64,000 nucleotides of DNA from Jannaschia sp. GRR-S6-38 (GCF_029853695.1 NZ_CP122537.1:1798001-1862000); one strand, 5' to 3'. Positions 1 through 9,290 are shown, counted from the stretch's first letter. Translations and numbers: made by a program. Notes: generated from the letters alone by a model not told the origin.

Positions 1-1
1 C

Positions 2-991
2 GAGGGCCTGTTCGCCACGATGCGGCAGGCCGTGGCGGACGGCCTGTCGGTCATCTTCATCAGTCACAAGCTGCACGAGGTCGAGGCGATCTCGGACCGG
101 GTCGTCGTGCTGCGCCACGGCCGCGTCGTGGCCGAGGCGCGGACCGCCGATACCGACCGCGAGGCGATGGCCCGGATGATGGTCGGCAGCGACATTCCCG
201 CGCCGGAGCTGCGCGACCACGCGCCGGGCGAACCGGTCGTCGAACTGGAAGCCGTCGACACCGCGCCGCGCGGCGGGGCGCCGGGCCTGCGCGGCGTCGA
301 CATGGTCGTGCGGCGCGGACAGATCGTAGGCCTGGCGGGCGTTTCGGGCAACGGGCAGGCCGCGCTGGCCGACCTGCTGGGCGGGTTGGTCGAGCCCCGC
401 GCCGGCACCTTCCGCCTGAAGGGCGCGCCGCCCGTGGACTGGTCGCCCCGCACCGCGACCGGCGCGGGCATCGCCCGCATCCCCGAGGACCGGCACCGCA
501 CCGGCACCGTCGCCGATATGGACCTGACCGAGAACGTCATGCTCGAGCGCTACGCCCGCGCGCCCTTCAGCCGGGGCGGCTGGCTCGACTGGTCGGAGGC
601 GCGCGCCTTCGCCGAGCGGGTGATCGCAGGCTACGACGTCCGCTGCCCCGGCCCCGCCACGCGCATCCGGCTCCTGTCGGGGGGCAACATGCAGAAGCTG
701 ATCCTCGGCCGCGTGCTGGAGACCGCGCCCGACCTGATCCTCGCCAACCAGCCGGTGCGGGGGCTCGATATCGGCGCGCTGACCTATGTCCACGAACAGC
801 TCCTGGCCGCGCGCGACCGGGGCGCGGGCGTGGTGCTGATCTCCGAGGATCTCGACGAGGTGATCGCGCTGTCGGACGTGATCCACGTGATCTCGCGCGG
901 GCGGCTTTCGCCGGCCTTCCCGCGGGGCACGATGACGCCGGCCCAACTGGGCGGCTGGATGGCCGGGCAGGGCTTCGACCATGCGGCTTGA
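2..991 (+). CDS. Sugar/nucleoside-type ABC transporter ATP-binding protein, C-terminal part (5' end outside window)
   Basis: Energises an inner-membrane importer of the simple-sugar/nucleoside class, whose ATPases have two fused ABC domains. The frame is open to the window edge (codons from base 2), so this is a partial gene. The first visible residues include the H-loop FISHKL that ends domain 1. Domain 2 follows, with a degenerate Walker A (GVSGNGQAAL, lysine replaced by Gln, which is usual for the second domain of RbsA/YufO-like proteins), the EDRHRTG segment and the signature LLSGGNMQKLILGRVL. It overlaps the next permease start by 11 bp, and two permeases follow, so the operon is clear. 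The substrate-binding BmpA-type protein would lie upstream. Family is certain; substrate is inferred from the deaminase downstream. Confidence 0.93.
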   Translation, partial: EGLFATMRQAVADGLSVIFISHKLHEVEAISDRVVVLRHGRVVAEARTADTDREAMARMMVGSDIPAPELRDHAPGEPVVELEAVDTAPRGGAPGLRGVDMVVRRGQIVGLAGVSGNGQAALADLLGGLVEPRAGTFRLKGAPPVDWSPRTATGAGIARIPEDRHRTGTVADMDLTENVMLERYARAPFSRGGWLDWSEARAFAERVIAGYDVRCPGPATRIRLLSGGNMQKLILGRVLETAPDLILANQPVRGLDIGALTYVHEQLLAARDRGAGVVLISEDLDEVIALSDVIHVISRGRLSPAFPRGTMTPAQLGGWMAGQGFDHAA

Positions 992-2030
992 ACCCGTCGT
1001 CCGGCCCACGTCGCTGCGCACGCTGGGCCTGCCCGCGCTGGCGCTCGCGGCGACGGTGATTTTCGCCTCGGGCCTCGCCGCGCTGGCCGGGGCCGCGCCG
1101 CTCTCGGTGCTGGGCCTGATCGTCGAGGGGGCTGTCGGCTCGCGCTTCGCCCTGCTCGAGACGCTGAACCGCGCGACGCCGTTGATCTTCACCGGCCTCG
1201 CCGTCGCCGTGGCCTTCCGCGCCAAGCTCTGGAACATCGGGGCCGAGGCGCAGCTCTATCTCGGCGCGGTGGCCACGGTCGTCCTCGGCACCGGCTATCT
1301 GGGCTGGCCCGCCGCGCTTCTGCTGCCCACGCTCGCGCTGGCGGCGATCGCCTGCGGGGCGGTCGCGCTGTTGGTGCCGACCTTCCTCAAGACCCGCTTC
1401 GGCGTGGACGAGGTGGTGACGACGCTTCTTCTGAACTTCGTGGTCCTGCTCTTCGTGTCGATGCTGCTGGAAGGGCCGCTCAAAGATCCGATGGGGCTCG
1501 GCTGGCCGAAATCCGCGCGCCTGGTCGAGGAGGCGCGGCTGCCGCGCATCGTCGAGGGGCTGCGCCTGCATTGGGGCTTCGGCCTCGCGCTGATCTGCGC
1601 GGGGGCGGTCTGGGTGATCCAGACGCGCACGATCTGGGGCTACGAGATGCGCGCCGTGGGCATGAATGCCGAGGCCGCGCATTTCGCGGGCGTGCCCGTC
1701 CGCGCCACGCTGATCCGCACCGCGATCCTGTCGGGCGGGCTGGCGGCGCTGGCGGGCTTCTCGGAGGTGGCGGGCGCCAAGGGGTCGCTCACCTTGGATC
1801 TGAGCCCGGGCTTCGGCTACACCGGCATCATCGTCGCCATGCTGGCGCTTCTGAACCCTCTGGGCGTGGTCGTCGCCGCGCTGTTCGTGGCGGGCGTCTT
1901 CGTCGGCGCCGACTCGATGTCCCGCGCGGCGGGCGTGCCGACCTACCTGGCCGACATCCTTCTGGCGACGGCGCTCCTGTCGATGGTGCTGGCGATCATG
2001 CTGACGCGCTTCCGGGTGCGGCGCGGATGA
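981..2030 (+). CDS. ABC transporter permease (BmpA/nucleoside-type, COG4603-like)
   Basis: First of two different permeases that form the membrane channel of the importer. The 349-residue product is almost entirely hydrophobic helices. It carries the family segment GLAVAVAFRAKLWNIGAEAQLYLG-like (about residues 72-95; the FRAKLWNIGAEAQ core is diagnostic) and the EAA-like AGVPVRATLIRTAILSGGLAALAG region near residue 235. The ATG lies inside the end of the ATPase gene, and the stop overlaps the next start (ATGA), so all three subunits are translationally coupled. The nucleoside or nucleobase substrate is inferred from family and from the adjacent cytosine-deaminase homologue; a sugar substrate cannot be excluded. 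Confidence 0.92.
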   Translation: MRLEPVVRPTSLRTLGLPALALAATVIFASGLAALAGAAPLSVLGLIVEGAVGSRFALLETLNRATPLIFTGLAVAVAFRAKLWNIGAEAQLYLGAVATVVLGTGYLGWPAALLLPTLALAAIACGAVALLVPTFLKTRFGVDEVVTTLLLNFVVLLFVSMLLEGPLKDPMGLGWPKSARLVEEARLPRIVEGLRLHWGFGLALICAGAVWVIQTRTIWGYEMRAVGMNAEAAHFAGVPVRATLIRTAILSGGLAALAGFSEVAGAKGSLTLDLSPGFGYTGIIVAMLALLNPLGVVVAALFVAGVFVGADSMSRAAGVPTYLADILLATALLSMVLAIMLTRFRVRRG

Positions 2031-2974
2031 CCGAGATCGTCGACATTCTGCTCTCGGCCAGCTTCTGGGCCGCCGCGATCCGCATCGCGAGCCCGCTGAT
2101 TTTCGCCGCCATGGGCGAGCTGATCTGCGAACGCGCGGGCGTCCTGAACCTCGGGATCGAGGGGATCATGGTCACCGGCGCCTTCGCGGGCTGGATGGCG
2201 GTCTATTCCGGCCTAAGCCTCTGGCCCGGCGTCGGCGTGGCGCTTCTGGCGGGGATGGGCTTCGGGCTTCTGCACGCCGTCCTGACCGTGCCCTTCGGCC
2301 TGTCGCAGCACGTCGTGGGCCTGGGGATCACGCTTCTGGCGACGGCCGCGACCTACTTCGCCTACCGCCTCGCCCTGCCCGAGGTCACGAGCCCGCCCAA
2401 GATTGCGGCCTTCACCGAATGGCCGGTGCCGATCCTGTCGGATCTGCCGCTTCTGGGTCCCGCGCTCTTCACCCAGACGCCGCTGACCTACGCGGCCTTC
2501 GCCACCGCCGGGATCGTCGCGCTGGTCCTGTGGCGCACGCCGCTGGGCCTCGCCATCCGCGCGGCGGGCGAGAACCCCTCGGCCGTCGCGGCGCAGGGCC
2601 TGTCGGTCACCGGGCTGCGCATGGGCGCGGTGATCGTGGGATCGGGCCTGATGGCGGTGGGCGGGGCCTTCCTGACGATGTCGGCCTTCGACAGCTTCTT
2701 CTTCGAGATGGTCAACGGGCGGGGCTGGATCTGCATCGCGCTGGTTGTCTTCGGCGCGTGGAAGCCCGGCAAGACGCTGCTGGGCGCGGTGCTTTTTGCG
2801 GCCTTCGACGCGCTGCAGGTGCGGCTGCAGCAGACGCCGCTCGGGGCCGAGGTACCGTACCAGATCTTCCTGATGGCACCCTATATTCTGTCCATCCTGG
2901 CCCTCGTGGTCATGTCGCGCCGCGCCGCCGTCCCGGCCGCGCTGATGGTGCCGTTCAACCGGGGGGAGCGTTGA
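2027..2974 (+). CDS. ABC transporter permease (nucleoside-type, COG1079-like)
   Basis: Second permease of the importer, 315 residues. The start is the ATG overlapping the previous stop by 4 nt; longer reading frames in this phase are only out-of-frame extension through the upstream gene. It has the typical N-terminal segment SPLIFAAMGELICERAGVLN followed by LGIEGIM (about residues 22-48), which marks the COG1079 partner of COG4603 permeases, and about eight to nine hydrophobic helices. Its TGA shares one base with the ATG of the deaminase gene. The order ATPase, permease 1, permease 2 matches characterised nucleoside ABC systems. Confidence 0.92.
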   Translation: MTEIVDILLSASFWAAAIRIASPLIFAAMGELICERAGVLNLGIEGIMVTGAFAGWMAVYSGLSLWPGVGVALLAGMGFGLLHAVLTVPFGLSQHVVGLGITLLATAATYFAYRLALPEVTSPPKIAAFTEWPVPILSDLPLLGPALFTQTPLTYAAFATAGIVALVLWRTPLGLAIRAAGENPSAVAAQGLSVTGLRMGAVIVGSGLMAVGGAFLTMSAFDSFFFEMVNGRGWICIALVVFGAWKPGKTLLGAVLFAAFDALQVRLQQTPLGAEVPYQIFLMAPYILSILALVVMSRRAAVPAALMVPFNRGER

Positions 2975-4254
2975 TGTTCGACCTGATCGTGAAGGGCGGC
3001 ACGCTGCCCGACGGGCGCGTGGCCGATATCGGCATAAGCGGCGACCGGATCGCCGCCGTCGAGCCGCGGCTGGAGGGCGAGGCGCGCGAGACGGTCGACG
3101 CGACCGGCGACCTCGTCAGCCCGCCCTTCGTTGACCCGCATTTCCACATGGATGCGACGCTCAGCTACGGCATCCCGCGCGTGAACGGCTCCGGCACGCT
3201 GCTCGAAGGCATCGCGCTCTGGGGCGAGCTGAAGGGCGTGATGACCCACGAGGCGGTCCGCGACCGCGCGCTGGCCTATTGCGACTGGGCGGTCTCGATG
3301 GGCCTGCTGGCGATCCGCAGCCATGTCGACACCTGCGACGACCGGCTCTTGGGCGTCGAGGCCCTGCTCGAGGTGCGCGACATCGTCCGTCCCTATCTCG
3401 ACCTGCAACTCGTGGCCTTCCCGCAGGACGGCCTGTTCCGCGACCCTGCGGCCTGGGACAACACGGTCCGGGCGCTCGATCTGGGCGTCGACGTCGTGGG
3501 CGGGATCCCGCATTTCGAGCGGACCATGGCGGACGGCGCGCGCTCGGTCACCGCGCTCTGCGAACTGGCGGCCGAGCGGGGCCTGCCCGTCGACATGCAT
3601 TGCGACGAGACCGACGACCCGATGTCGCGCCACATCGAGACGCTGGCCTACGAGACGCAGCGCCTGGGGCTTCAGGGCCGCGTCGCGGGCTCGCACCTGA
3701 CCTCAATGCATTCGATGGACAATTACTACGTCTCCAAGCTCATCCCGCTGATCGCGGAGGCCGGGGTCGCGGCGATCCCCAACCCGCTGATCAACATCAT
3801 GCTGCAGGGCCGCCACGACAGCTTCCCCAAGCGCCGAGGCCTGACCCGCGTGAAGGAGATGCAGGCCGCGGGCATCGCGGTCGGCTGGGGGCAGGATTGC
3901 GTGCGCGACCCGTGGTATCCGCTGGGCACGGCGGACATGCTGGACGTGGCCTTCATGGGGCTGCACGTCGCGCAGATGAGCCATCCGGAGGAGATGCGCC
4001 GCTGCTTCGACATGGTGACCGAGACCAATGCCGCGATCATCGGGCTGGAGGGCTATGGCCTCGCGCCCGGCTGCACCGCCTCGCTGGTGGTGCTGGACGC
4101 GGGCGACCCGGTCGAGGCGCTGCGCCTGCGGGCGACGCGGCTGGCGGTGGTGTCGAAGGGCAAGCTCGTCGCGCGAACCCCCCGCGCCGACGCGGCGCTG
4201 GACCTGCCGGGACGGCCGGGCGGCATGCGGCGGCGGCACCGGGCGGGCAGCTGA
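2974..4254 (+). CDS. codA: Cytosine deaminase-like metal-dependent amidohydrolase
   Basis: A 426-residue amidohydrolase close to E. coli CodA along its full length. CodA hydrolyses cytosine to uracil and ammonia in the cytoplasm. Visible features are the metal motif HFHMD (His56, His58), GSGTLLEGI, the DMHCDETDD segment with the third metal His and catalytic Glu, GSHLTSMHSMDNYY, and NPLINIMLQGRHDSFPKRRG. The last metal Asp lies in GWGQDCVRDPWYPLG (Asp308). CodA has HDD here, so the residue matching CodA Asp314, which touches the substrate ring, is Cys309 and the preceding His is Gln. That suggests a related but possibly different heterocycle as substrate. It is coupled to the ABC importer by a 1-nt overlap, which fits import plus deamination of a base. 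Confidence 0.82.
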   Translation: MFDLIVKGGTLPDGRVADIGISGDRIAAVEPRLEGEARETVDATGDLVSPPFVDPHFHMDATLSYGIPRVNGSGTLLEGIALWGELKGVMTHEAVRDRALAYCDWAVSMGLLAIRSHVDTCDDRLLGVEALLEVRDIVRPYLDLQLVAFPQDGLFRDPAAWDNTVRALDLGVDVVGGIPHFERTMADGARSVTALCELAAERGLPVDMHCDETDDPMSRHIETLAYETQRLGLQGRVAGSHLTSMHSMDNYYVSKLIPLIAEAGVAAIPNPLINIMLQGRHDSFPKRRGLTRVKEMQAAGIAVGWGQDCVRDPWYPLGTADMLDVAFMGLHVAQMSHPEEMRRCFDMVTETNAAIIGLEGYGLAPGCTASLVVLDAGDPVEALRLRATRLAVVSKGKLVARTPRADAALDLPGRPGGMRRRHRAGS

Positions 4255-4263
4255 GCGCGCCGC

Positions 4264-5181
4264 TCAGATCTCGACCAGCGCCCCGCGCCCGCCGATGACC
4301 CGGGCCGACAGCGCCGCCCCCGCGCGCAGTGCCGCGTCGAGGCTCTCGCCCGCGAGATGCGCCGCCAGGAACCCTGCGTTGAAGCTGTCGCCCGCTGCGG
4401 TCGTGTCGACGACCCGGGCGACCGGGTCGGGGCGGAGGCCCGCGCGCATCCCGTCCGAGACGGCGAGGATATCGCCCGGCCCGTCCTTCACGACCACCGT
4501 TCCCGCGCCCAGCGCGGCATAGCGGTCCCGCGTCGCCGCGGGGTCGACGTCGCCGAAATGCGTGGCCTCGTCGTCATGCGAGGGCAGGACGATATCGGCC
4601 AGCCCCGCCGCCTCGGTCACCGCGGCGCACATCGCGGCCGTCCCGGGCCAGAGCCGCGGGCGCAGGTTCGGGTCGAAGGCGATCCGCGCGCCGCCCGCGC
4701 GCGCGGCGGCCAGCCGGTCCAACAGCCGCGCGCGCCCGTCGCCCTTCAGCACCGCGAGTGTGATCCCCGAGAGGTAGATCAGGTCGGTCCCCGCAAAGGC
4801 GCGGTCCAGCGCGTCCGCATCCTCGGCCAGGCGCCGCGCGGCGGAGCGGTCGCGCCAATAGGCGAAGCTGCGTTCGCCGTCCCGCAGCTCGATCAAGTAG
4901 AGCCCCACCGTCCGGTCGGCGCGCCGCGCGACATGCTCGGTCGCGATCCCCGCCTGCGCCATGAAGGCCAGCATCGCGTCCGAGATGGTATCCTGCCCGA
5001 CCGCGCTGAGATAGCCGACGGCCCAGTCGGGCCGCAGCCGCGCGAGATACCAGGCGGTGTTCATCGTGTCGCCGGCGAAGCCCCGGCGGAACAGGCCATC
5101 CGGGCCCGCCGGGGCCAGCTCGACCATGCATTCGCCGATCGAGAGGATGCGCGGGGCGCGGGGCGGGGCTGCGGCGGTCAT
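4264..5181 (-). CDS. kdgK: PfkB-family sugar kinase, probably 2-keto-3-deoxygluconate kinase
   Basis: Cytoplasmic ribokinase-fold kinase of 305 residues that would phosphorylate 2-keto-3-deoxygluconate (KDG) to KDPG. It shows the N-terminal signature SIGECMVEL, the glycine-rich GDTMNTAWYLARL sugar-binding segment, FDPNLRPRLW, and the C-terminal PfkB motif DTTAAGDSFNAGF with the anion hole and catalytic Asp (about residue 265). Sequence alone gives only PfkB family. The KDG assignment rests on its place beside uxaC-uxuB-uxuA, whose end product is KDG. It is divergent from uxaC across about 106 bp, so the two can share regulation. A fructokinase-like role is the main alternative. Confidence 0.85.
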   Translation of the reverse strand: MTAAAPPRAPRILSIGECMVELAPAGPDGLFRRGFAGDTMNTAWYLARLRPDWAVGYLSAVGQDTISDAMLAFMAQAGIATEHVARRADRTVGLYLIELRDGERSFAYWRDRSAARRLAEDADALDRAFAGTDLIYLSGITLAVLKGDGRARLLDRLAAARAGGARIAFDPNLRPRLWPGTAAMCAAVTEAAGLADIVLPSHDDEATHFGDVDPAATRDRYAALGAGTVVVKDGPGDILAVSDGMRAGLRPDPVARVVDTTAAGDSFNAGFLAAHLAGESLDAALRAGAALSARVIGGRGALVEI

Positions 5182-5287
5182 GCCCGTTTCTCACCGGCCC
5201 CGCGGCGGCCCGCAACGGAAATTGACCGGGCGGGCTTTCTTTCCTAGCCCTGATCGGACGGCCCGTCCCGGCGCCGCGAGGAAAGCG

Positions 5288-6703
5288 ATGCCGCGTCTCG
5301 ACCCCGATCGGCTGTTCCCGCTGGAGGCCCGCGCCCGCGACCTGGCGCGCGCGCTCTACGGCGCGGTGGCGGATCTGCCGATCGTCAGCCCGCACGGCCA
5401 TTGCGACCCCGCCTGGTTCGCCGGGAACGACCGTTTTCCCGACCCGGCTCGCCTGTTCGTGACGCCCGATCACTACGTCTTCCGCATGCTCTTCAGCCAG
5501 GGCGTGCCGTTCGACGCGCTGGGCGTCCCGCGCGCCGATGGCGGTGCGGTCGAAACCGATGGCCGCGCGATCTGGCGCGTCTTCGCGGCCAACTACCACC
5601 TGCTGCGCGCCACGCCCCCGGCGATGTGGATCGACCACGCGCTGGAGCATGTCTTCGGCTGGACGCCGCCGCTCGTCGCGGCCACGGCCGATGCCTGCTA
5701 CGACCATTTGTCCGACTGCCTGGCGCAGGACGGCTTCCGGCCCCGCGCGCTGTTCGACCGCTTCGGCGTCGAGACGCTGGCCACGACCGACTCGGCGCTT
5801 GACCCGTTGGAAGCCCATGCCGCGATCCGCGCCTCCGATTGGGGCGGCCATGTCATCCCGACCTACCGGCCCGACGCCGTGGTGGACCCGGATCACGAGG
5901 GCTTCGCGCGCAATGTCGACGCGCTGGGCGCGATGACGGGCGAGGATGTGTCCAGCTGGCGCAGCTATCTCGCTGCCCATCGCGCTCGCCGCGCGGAGTT
6001 CGTCGCGATGGGCGCCCGGGCCAGCGATCACGGCCACCCCACCGCGCGGACCGAGGACCTGCCCGAGGCGGAGGCCGCCGCGCTCTACGACCGGGTGCGC
6101 GCCGGGCAGGCGAGCGCGAAGGAGGCCGAGACCTTCCGCGGCCAGATGCTGACCGAGATGGCGCGCATGTCGCTCGAGGACGGGCTGGTGATGCAGATCC
6201 ACGCCGGCGCGGCGCGCAACCATTCCGCCGCGATGCTGGCCAGCCACGGACGCGACATGGGCTTCGACATCCCGACCCGCACCGATTACGTCACCGCGCT
6301 ACGCCCGCTCCTGTCGGCGCATGGCACCGATCCCCGGCTGCGGGTGATCGTCTTCACCCTCGACGAGACCGCCTATTCCCGCGAACTGGCGCCGCTGGCC
6401 GGGGTTTATCCGGCGCTCCTGCTCGGGCCCGCCTGGTGGTTCTTCGACAGCCCCGAGGGGATGCGCCGCTACCGCGAGGCGGTGACCGAGACGGCGGGGT
6501 TCTACAACACGGCCGGGTTCAACGACGACACGCGGGCCTTCTGCTCGATCCCGGCGCGCCACGACGTCGCGCGCCGGGTCGATTGCGCCTATCTCGCGAC
6601 CCTCGTCGCGACCGGCCGACTGGCCGAGGCCGACGCCCATGAAGTGGCGCAGGACCTGGCCTACAACCTGGCGAAACGCGCCTACCGGCTGGACCGGGCG
6701 TGA
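5288..6703 (+). CDS. uxaC: Glucuronate isomerase
   Basis: Converts D-glucuronate to D-fructuronate (and galacturonate to tagaturonate), the first step of hexuronate catabolism. The 471-residue length matches the family. Near the N terminus is the amidohydrolase-type metal motif SPHGHCDP (His36, His38), followed by TPDHYVFRMLFSQG, and later WRSYLAAHR, GLVMQIHAGAARNHS, and GPAWWFFDSPEGMRRYR with AFCSIPARHD near the C terminus, all typical of UxaC. The start chosen has a GAGGAA ribosome site a few bases upstream; the open frame extends further upstream only into the intergenic region. It is the first gene of uxaC-uxuB-uxuA, with a GTGA overlap to uxuB. Confidence 0.93.
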   Translation: MPRLDPDRLFPLEARARDLARALYGAVADLPIVSPHGHCDPAWFAGNDRFPDPARLFVTPDHYVFRMLFSQGVPFDALGVPRADGGAVETDGRAIWRVFAANYHLLRATPPAMWIDHALEHVFGWTPPLVAATADACYDHLSDCLAQDGFRPRALFDRFGVETLATTDSALDPLEAHAAIRASDWGGHVIPTYRPDAVVDPDHEGFARNVDALGAMTGEDVSSWRSYLAAHRARRAEFVAMGARASDHGHPTARTEDLPEAEAAALYDRVRAGQASAKEAETFRGQMLTEMARMSLEDGLVMQIHAGAARNHSAAMLASHGRDMGFDIPTRTDYVTALRPLLSAHGTDPRLRVIVFTLDETAYSRELAPLAGVYPALLLGPAWWFFDSPEGMRRYREAVTETAGFYNTAGFNDDTRAFCSIPARHDVARRVDCAYLATLVATGRLAEADAHEVAQDLAYNLAKRAYRLDRA

Positions 6704-8103
6704 CCGCGCCGCGCCTCGCCCCCGGCGGTGCCGCGCGCCCGAAACCGGGCTGGCTGCATCTGGGGCCGGGCGCGTTCTTCCGGGCGTTCGGGCTGCCGAT
6801 CCTGCAGGAGGTGGGCGGCGATTGGGGCGTGATCGGCGTCAGCCTGCGGAGCCCCGCCACCCGCGATGCGCTGGCCCCGCAGGGCTTCGCCTATACCGCG
6901 TTGGAGCGCGGGCCTGACGGCCCCCGCGCCGCGGTGATCGAACAGCTCCGCGACATACTGGTCGCGCCCGAAGACCCGCGGGCTGTGCTGGACGCGATGG
7001 CCGATCCGGGCATCCGGGTGGTCAGCCTGACCGTGACCGAGAAGGGCTATTGCCACGATCCCGCGACCGGACGCCTGAACCCCGATCACCCCGATATCCG
7101 CCACGACCTCGCGGCTCCCCTGCCGCGCTCGGCCCCCGGGTTCCTGACCCGCGCGCTGGCCGCGCGCCGGGCCGCGGGGCACCGGCCCTTCACCGTCCTG
7201 TCCTGCGACAATCTTCCCGATAACGGCGCGCTGATCCGCGGCGTGGTGCTGGAGCTCGCCCGCCGCATCGATCCCGCGCTCGCCGATTGGATCGCGGCCG
7301 AGGGCGCCTTTCCCGCCACCATGGTCGACCGCATCGTGCCCGCGACGACGCCCGAGGACATCGCCGCGGTCGCGCGCCTGACCGGGCGGCACGACGCGGC
7401 GCCCGTGGTGCACGAGCCGTTTCGCCAATGGGTCGTGACCGACGCCTTCGTGGATGGCGCGCGCCCGCCGCTGGAGCGCGCGGGCGTGCAGATGGTGTCG
7501 GACGTGGCCTCCTTCGAGGCGATGAAGCTGCGGATGCTGAACGGCACGCATTCGGCGTTGGCCTATCTGGGCTCTCTCTCGGGGCATGAAACCATCGCCG
7601 AGGCGGTTGCCCACCCGGTGCTGCGCGCCTTCACCCGCCATCTCTGGTCCGAGATCGTGCCCACGCTGACACCCCCGCCGGGCACCGACCTCGCCGCCTA
7701 TGCCGACGCGCTGCTGGCGCGTTACGACAACGCGGCGATCCGGCACCGGACCCTGCAGATCGCCATGGATGGCAGTCAGAAACTGCCGCAGCGCATCCTC
7801 GGCACGCTGCGCGACCGGCTGGACGCCGGGGCCGAGGCCGAGGGGCTGCTGGCGGTCGTCGCGGCCTGGATGCGCCATGTCGGCGGGACGGACGAGGCCG
7901 GGCGGCCTCTCGACCTGCGCGACCCGCTGGCCGAGGAGCTACGCGCGCGGGCTCGGGCGGCAGATCCGGTGGCGTCCCTGCTCGGGCTGCGCGTCGTGTT
8001 CGACGCCGATCTGGCCGCCCGCATCCGCGCGCCGCTAACGCGCCTCCATGCCGAGCTCGCCACCCGCGGCGCCATCACCACCGCCGAAAGGATCGCCCGA
8101 TGA
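6700..8103 (+). CDS. uxuB: Mannitol dehydrogenase family protein, probably fructuronate reductase
   Basis: NAD-dependent polyol dehydrogenase of 467 residues, expected to reduce D-fructuronate to D-mannonate. It starts with GTG overlapping the uxaC stop (GTGA). The N-terminal Rossmann motif is LHLGPGAFFRAF (family consensus GxGxFxRAH). VSLTVTEKGYCHD, SCDNLPDNG and the catalytic-domain segment MKLRMLNGTHSALAYLG (with the conserved lysine/Asn/His cluster) follow. Position between glucuronate isomerase and mannonate dehydratase makes fructuronate reductase much more likely than mannitol or arabinitol dehydrogenase. Confidence 0.9.
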   Translation: MTAPRLAPGGAARPKPGWLHLGPGAFFRAFGLPILQEVGGDWGVIGVSLRSPATRDALAPQGFAYTALERGPDGPRAAVIEQLRDILVAPEDPRAVLDAMADPGIRVVSLTVTEKGYCHDPATGRLNPDHPDIRHDLAAPLPRSAPGFLTRALAARRAAGHRPFTVLSCDNLPDNGALIRGVVLELARRIDPALADWIAAEGAFPATMVDRIVPATTPEDIAAVARLTGRHDAAPVVHEPFRQWVVTDAFVDGARPPLERAGVQMVSDVASFEAMKLRMLNGTHSALAYLGSLSGHETIAEAVAHPVLRAFTRHLWSEIVPTLTPPPGTDLAAYADALLARYDNAAIRHRTLQIAMDGSQKLPQRILGTLRDRLDAGAEAEGLLAVVAAWMRHVGGTDEAGRPLDLRDPLAEELRARARAADPVASLLGLRVVFDADLAARIRAPLTRLHAELATRGAITTAERIAR

Positions 8104-9254
8104 TCGAGACCTGGCGCTGGTTCGGCCCGCTCGACCGCATCACCCTGCCCGAGATCGCGCAGACCGGCGCGGCGGGCATCGTCAACGCCCTGCACGAGAT
8201 CCCCTATGGCGAGGTCTGGCCGCGCGACGCCATCGCCGCGCGCCGCGACGCGATCGAAGGCGCGGGCTTCACATGGGCGGTCGTCGAGAGCCTGCCGGTT
8301 CACGAGGCGATCAAGCGCGGCGAGGCGGGGCCCGGGCTCTTCGCCAATTACCGCCAGAGCCTCGCCAATCTCGCCGCCGAGGGGATCGGCACGGTCTGCT
8401 ACAACTTCATGCCGCTTCTCGACTGGACGCGCACCGACCTGGCCCATCCCGTGCCGCCTGGCGGCACCGCCCTGCGCTTCGACGCGCCGCGGATGGCGGC
8501 GTTCGAGCTGCACATGCTGGAGCGGGAGGCCGCGCGCGACGACTACCCGCCCGAGGTGATCGCCGCCGCCGGCGCCTGGTTCGGCCAGTCGACCGAAGAC
8601 GACCGCGCGACGCTTCTGCGGTCGATCATGGCGGGGCTGCCGGGGGCCTATGACCGCTACGATCTGCGGGGCCTGCGCCGCGCGCTGGAGATCTATCGGG
8701 GGATCGACCGGGCGGCCCTGCAGGCGCATTACGCGCGCTTCCTGGCGGAGGTCGTGCCCACCGCGCAGGCGCTGGGCCTGCGGCTCTGCGTGCATCCCGA
8801 CGACCCGCCGCGCGATATCCTGGGCCTGCCACGGATCGTGTCGGATGCCGATGACATCGCCTGGATCCTCGACGCCCAAGACGCGCCGGAGAACGGGCTG
8901 ACGCTCTGTTCCGGCTCGCTCGGCGCCAACCCGGGAAACGACGTGCCCGCCATCGCGCGTCGCTTCGCCGACCGGATCCATTTCGCCCATCTGCGCAACG
9001 TGGCGAAAGACCCCGACGGCAGCTTCACCGAGGCCGCACATCTGGCGGGCGACACCGACATGGTCGCGCTGGTCGCTTCCCTGCTGGCGGCCGAGGCGGC
9101 GACGGGCCGGCCGATCCCGTTCCGCCCCGATCACGGCCACGAATTGCTCGACGACGCGCGCCGCGGCACGCATCCGGGCTATCCGCTGGCGGGACGGATG
9201 CGCGGATTGGCCGAGCTGCGCGGCGTGATCGCCGGGCTGGGCCACCGCGGCTGA
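8100..9254 (+). CDS. uxuA: Mannonate dehydratase
   Basis: Dehydrates D-mannonate to 2-keto-3-deoxygluconate, which the kinase encoded at 4264-5181 would then phosphorylate. The 384-residue TIM-barrel protein shows HEIPYGEVW, VCYNFMPLLDWTRTDL, CVHPDDPP, LCSGSLGANPGND, FAHLRN and RPDHGHELLDD; the His, Cys and Asp residues in these segments are the family's metal and active-site positions. It overlaps the uxuB stop by ATGA, making the three enzymes a tightly coupled operon. No hexuronate transporter or UxuR/KdgR-type regulator lies next to it. Confidence 0.95.
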   Translation: MIETWRWFGPLDRITLPEIAQTGAAGIVNALHEIPYGEVWPRDAIAARRDAIEGAGFTWAVVESLPVHEAIKRGEAGPGLFANYRQSLANLAAEGIGTVCYNFMPLLDWTRTDLAHPVPPGGTALRFDAPRMAAFELHMLEREAARDDYPPEVIAAAGAWFGQSTEDDRATLLRSIMAGLPGAYDRYDLRGLRRALEIYRGIDRAALQAHYARFLAEVVPTAQALGLRLCVHPDDPPRDILGLPRIVSDADDIAWILDAQDAPENGLTLCSGSLGANPGNDVPAIARRFADRIHFAHLRNVAKDPDGSFTEAAHLAGDTDMVALVASLLAAEAATGRPIPFRPDHGHELLDDARRGTHPGYPLAGRMRGLAELRGVIAGLGHRG

Positions 9255-9290
9255 TGGACGCCCCGGGACGCGCGCGCTAGGCCACGGGAC

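Noticed and set aside
5057..5287. 77-residue N-terminal extension of glucuronate isomerase
   Set aside because: It runs antisense through the kdgK start, lacks family similarity, and the ATG at 5288 has a ribosome site and gives the usual length.
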